From Paraburkholderia bonniea (GTDB taxonomy: Bacteria; Pseudomonadota; Gammaproteobacteria; Burkholderiales; Burkholderiaceae), in contig NZ_QPEQ01000001.1 in NCBI RefSeq assembly GCF_009455625.1, positions 1,240,001-1,304,000 of the forward strand: a stretch of 64,000 nucleotides of DNA, given 5' to 3'. Of this stretch, positions 62,671 to 64,000 are shown in pieces; the stretch's first letter is position 1, and every line of letters starts with the position of its first letter. The notes below the pieces were generated by a model. It worked only from the letters and a program-made list of their open reading frames with translations, was not told the origin of the DNA and did no database searches. The position numbers were made by a program, and so were the translations under genes.

Positions 62671-63528
62671 TCAAGCTTGGGCAGCCGCACGCTCCGCTGC
62701 TTCCAGCGTGTTGACCAGCAGCATGGTGATGGTCATCGGGCCGACGCCGCCTGGCACCGGTGTGATGTAGCCCGCTACCTCGCTGACTCCGGCGAAATCG
62801 ACGTCACCGCATAGCTTGCCCGCGTCGTCACGGTTCATGCCGACGTCGATCACGGTGGCACCGGGCTTCACCATGTCCGCGCGCAGGAGGTTGCGGATGC
62901 CGGTGGCGGCGACCACCACATCGGCCATCCGCGTATGCGCGGCCAGATTGCGGGTCTTGCTGTGACAGACGGTGACGGTTGCGCCCGCGTCGAGCAGCAT
63001 CAGCGCCATCGGTTTGCCGACGATATTCGAGCGGCCGATGACCACTGCGTTTGCACCGGCCAGCGCGATGCCATGCGCCTCAAACATTTTCATCACGCCA
63101 TATGGCGTACAGGGGCGAAAGAGCGGCTTGCCAGTCATCAGCGCACCGGCGTTGGCGACGTGAAAGCCATCGACATCTTTCTCGGCGGCAATCGCTTCGA
63201 TCACCTGATGGCTGTCGATATGCGGCGGCAGCGGCAGTTGCACGAGGATGCCGTGAATCGCTGGGTCACGGTTCAGCGCATCAATCCGGGCCAGCAGTTC
63301 GGCTTGTGTCAGCGTCGCCGGATAACGGTCGCACGACGAGCGCAGGCCATTGTCCTCGCAGGCCTTGATCTTGTTGCGGACATAGACCTCGCTCGCCGGG
63401 TTGTCACCAACCAGCACGACGGCCAGACCTGGCTGGTGCCCCTGGGCGGTGAGGAGGGCGGCACGGCGGGCAACATCGGTGCGCAGGGTTTTTGAGAGGG
63501 CGTTGCCGTCGATCAGTTTGGCTGTCAT
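62671..63528 (-). CDS. folD: Bifunctional methylenetetrahydrofolate dehydrogenase/cyclohydrolase
   Basis: FolD interconverts methylene-, methenyl- and formyl-tetrahydrofolate for purine and initiator-tRNA formylation. The 285 residues show [20 protein letters not shown] with the catalytic Lys, [12 protein letters not shown], the NADP region [18 protein letters not shown] and [14 protein letters not shown]. The start [13 protein letters not shown] at 63528 fits the family; upstream 46 codons do not. Confidence 0.96.
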   Translation of the reverse strand: MTAKLIDGNALSKTLRTDVARRAALLTAQGHQPGLAVVLVGDNPASEVYVRNKIKACEDNGLRSSCDRYPATLTQAELLARIDALNRDPAIHGILVQLPLPPHIDSHQVIEAIAAEKDVDGFHVANAGALMTGKPLFRPCTPYGVMKMFEAHGIALAGANAVVIGRSNIVGKPMALMLLDAGATVTVCHSKTRNLAAHTRMADVVVAATGIRNLLRADMVKPGATVIDVGMNRDDAGKLCGDVDFAGVSEVAGYITPVPGGVGPMTITMLLVNTLEAAERAAAQA

Positions 63529-63810
63529 GGGTCGGTCGAGGAGTGGGCGTTCGGAGGCAGGGAGTCGCGGATGCGGTAGCGGCTGTAGAGGCGTTTTAAG
63601 GCGGACTGGAGGTGAAAGCCGTCGCATCTGGCACAGCACTGCGGGAGAAAGAATGCATCGCTGCAAGGGGCGGCATTATACCGGCACCGCTTGGACAGAA
63701 ACAGAACGGAAAAACACGAACGCCACGCAGCGCCGGGGTTCGGGCGGGCGTGGCGCGTATCGCATCAGATACAGGTTGCGCGCCGTGTGCTTTGAGCGCG
63801 CAGGAGGGGC
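63529..63810. other. Spacer between folD and the response-regulator gene
   Basis: 282 bases without a supported gene. It likely contains the folD promoter. Confidence 0.35.
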
Positions 63811-64000
63811 TTACGGCACCGGTGGCTTGCTGGACAGTGCCAGCCGCAGCAAGTCAGCGACGGTATTGACGTTGAGCTTTTCCATGATGTTGGCGCGATG
63901 CGCTTCGACGGTCTTGATGCTGATGCCCAGATCGTCAGCGATCTGCTTGTTCAGCCGTCCTGCGATGATCCGCTCCAGCACTTGATGCTCGCGCGCGGTG
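63811..64000 (-). CDS. FixJ/NarL-type response regulator, C-terminal part (cut by the window end)
   Basis: The last 62 residues of a LuxR-type helix-turn-helix: TAREHQVLERIIAGRLNKQI, ADDLGISIKTVEAHRANIM and EKLNVNTVADLLRLAL, ending in SSKPPVP. The LGISIKTVEAHRANIMEKL phrase marks the FixJ/TtrR-like regulators of two-component systems. The receiver domain and any sensor kinase lie beyond the window. Confidence 0.9.
   Translation of the reverse strand, partial: TAREHQVLERIIAGRLNKQIADDLGISIKTVEAHRANIMEKLNVNTVADLLRLALSSKPPVP

Overview
The window reads as chromosome of a beta-proteobacterium of the Burkholderiaceae (Burkholderia/Paraburkholderia sensu lato). The support is the combination of a DUF3563 small protein, an ftrABCD ferrous-iron operon, a HemP/HmuP-type protein, glnA-glnL-glnG, argA next to yggX, and the high-GC codon use of the core genes. 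No species can be named from sequence alone.

Region 1 (1-4.6 kb) is decayed accessory DNA: an AT-rich orphan gene cut by the window edge, a hicA-hicB toxin-antitoxin pair in which both genes are broken (frameshift in hicA, amber codon in hicB), a tyrosine-recombinase gene with an amber codon and a lost catalytic half, and an IS3-family element with amber codons in both reading frames and an internal deletion. Region 2 (4.6-13.5 kb) holds a beta-helix lipoprotein, rlmJ, a 3-hydroxybutyrate dehydrogenase-like gene, a patatin-like hydrolase, tyrB and uvrB.

Region 3 (13.6-25.2 kb) is rich in iron genes: ftrABCD followed by a GlcG/HbpS-like gene, hemP, tonB-exbB-exbD, bfd and bfr. Fur-box-like sites precede ftrA, hemP and bfd. 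Interspersed are osmC, a DUF1857 gene, a LysR regulator with a palindromic site at its start, and murI. Region 4 (25.3-38.3 kb) has fumarase, UPF0114 and EamA membrane proteins, acs, tRNA-Ser(GGA), a two-subunit sodium:solute symporter, an AT-rich class A acid phosphatase, an RmlD-like reductase, copZ, DUF3563, TMEM175 and yggX.

Region 5 (38.4-54.3 kb) is core: argA, hrpA, a beta-propeller plus fatty-acid-hydroxylase pair, EI24, a MoaB/CinA-type protein, rhodanese, the nitrogen regulon genes glnA, glnL and glnG, and xthA. Region 6 (54.3-58.8 kb) is a second accessory patch around initiator tRNA-fMet, with unknown small genes and a remnant that resembles the C-terminal part of a large exoprotein. 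Region 7 (58.8-64 kb) has dinB under a LexA box, prlC, folD and the end of a FixJ/NarL-type response regulator.

The least expected signals are the four in-frame amber codons in the first 4.3 kb, the apparently leaderless SOS-controlled dinB, the HbpS-like gene inside the ftr operon, a 20-codon membrane peptide ORF before tonB, and the eroded exoprotein locus. I did not find a clearly new multi-gene defence or metabolic system.
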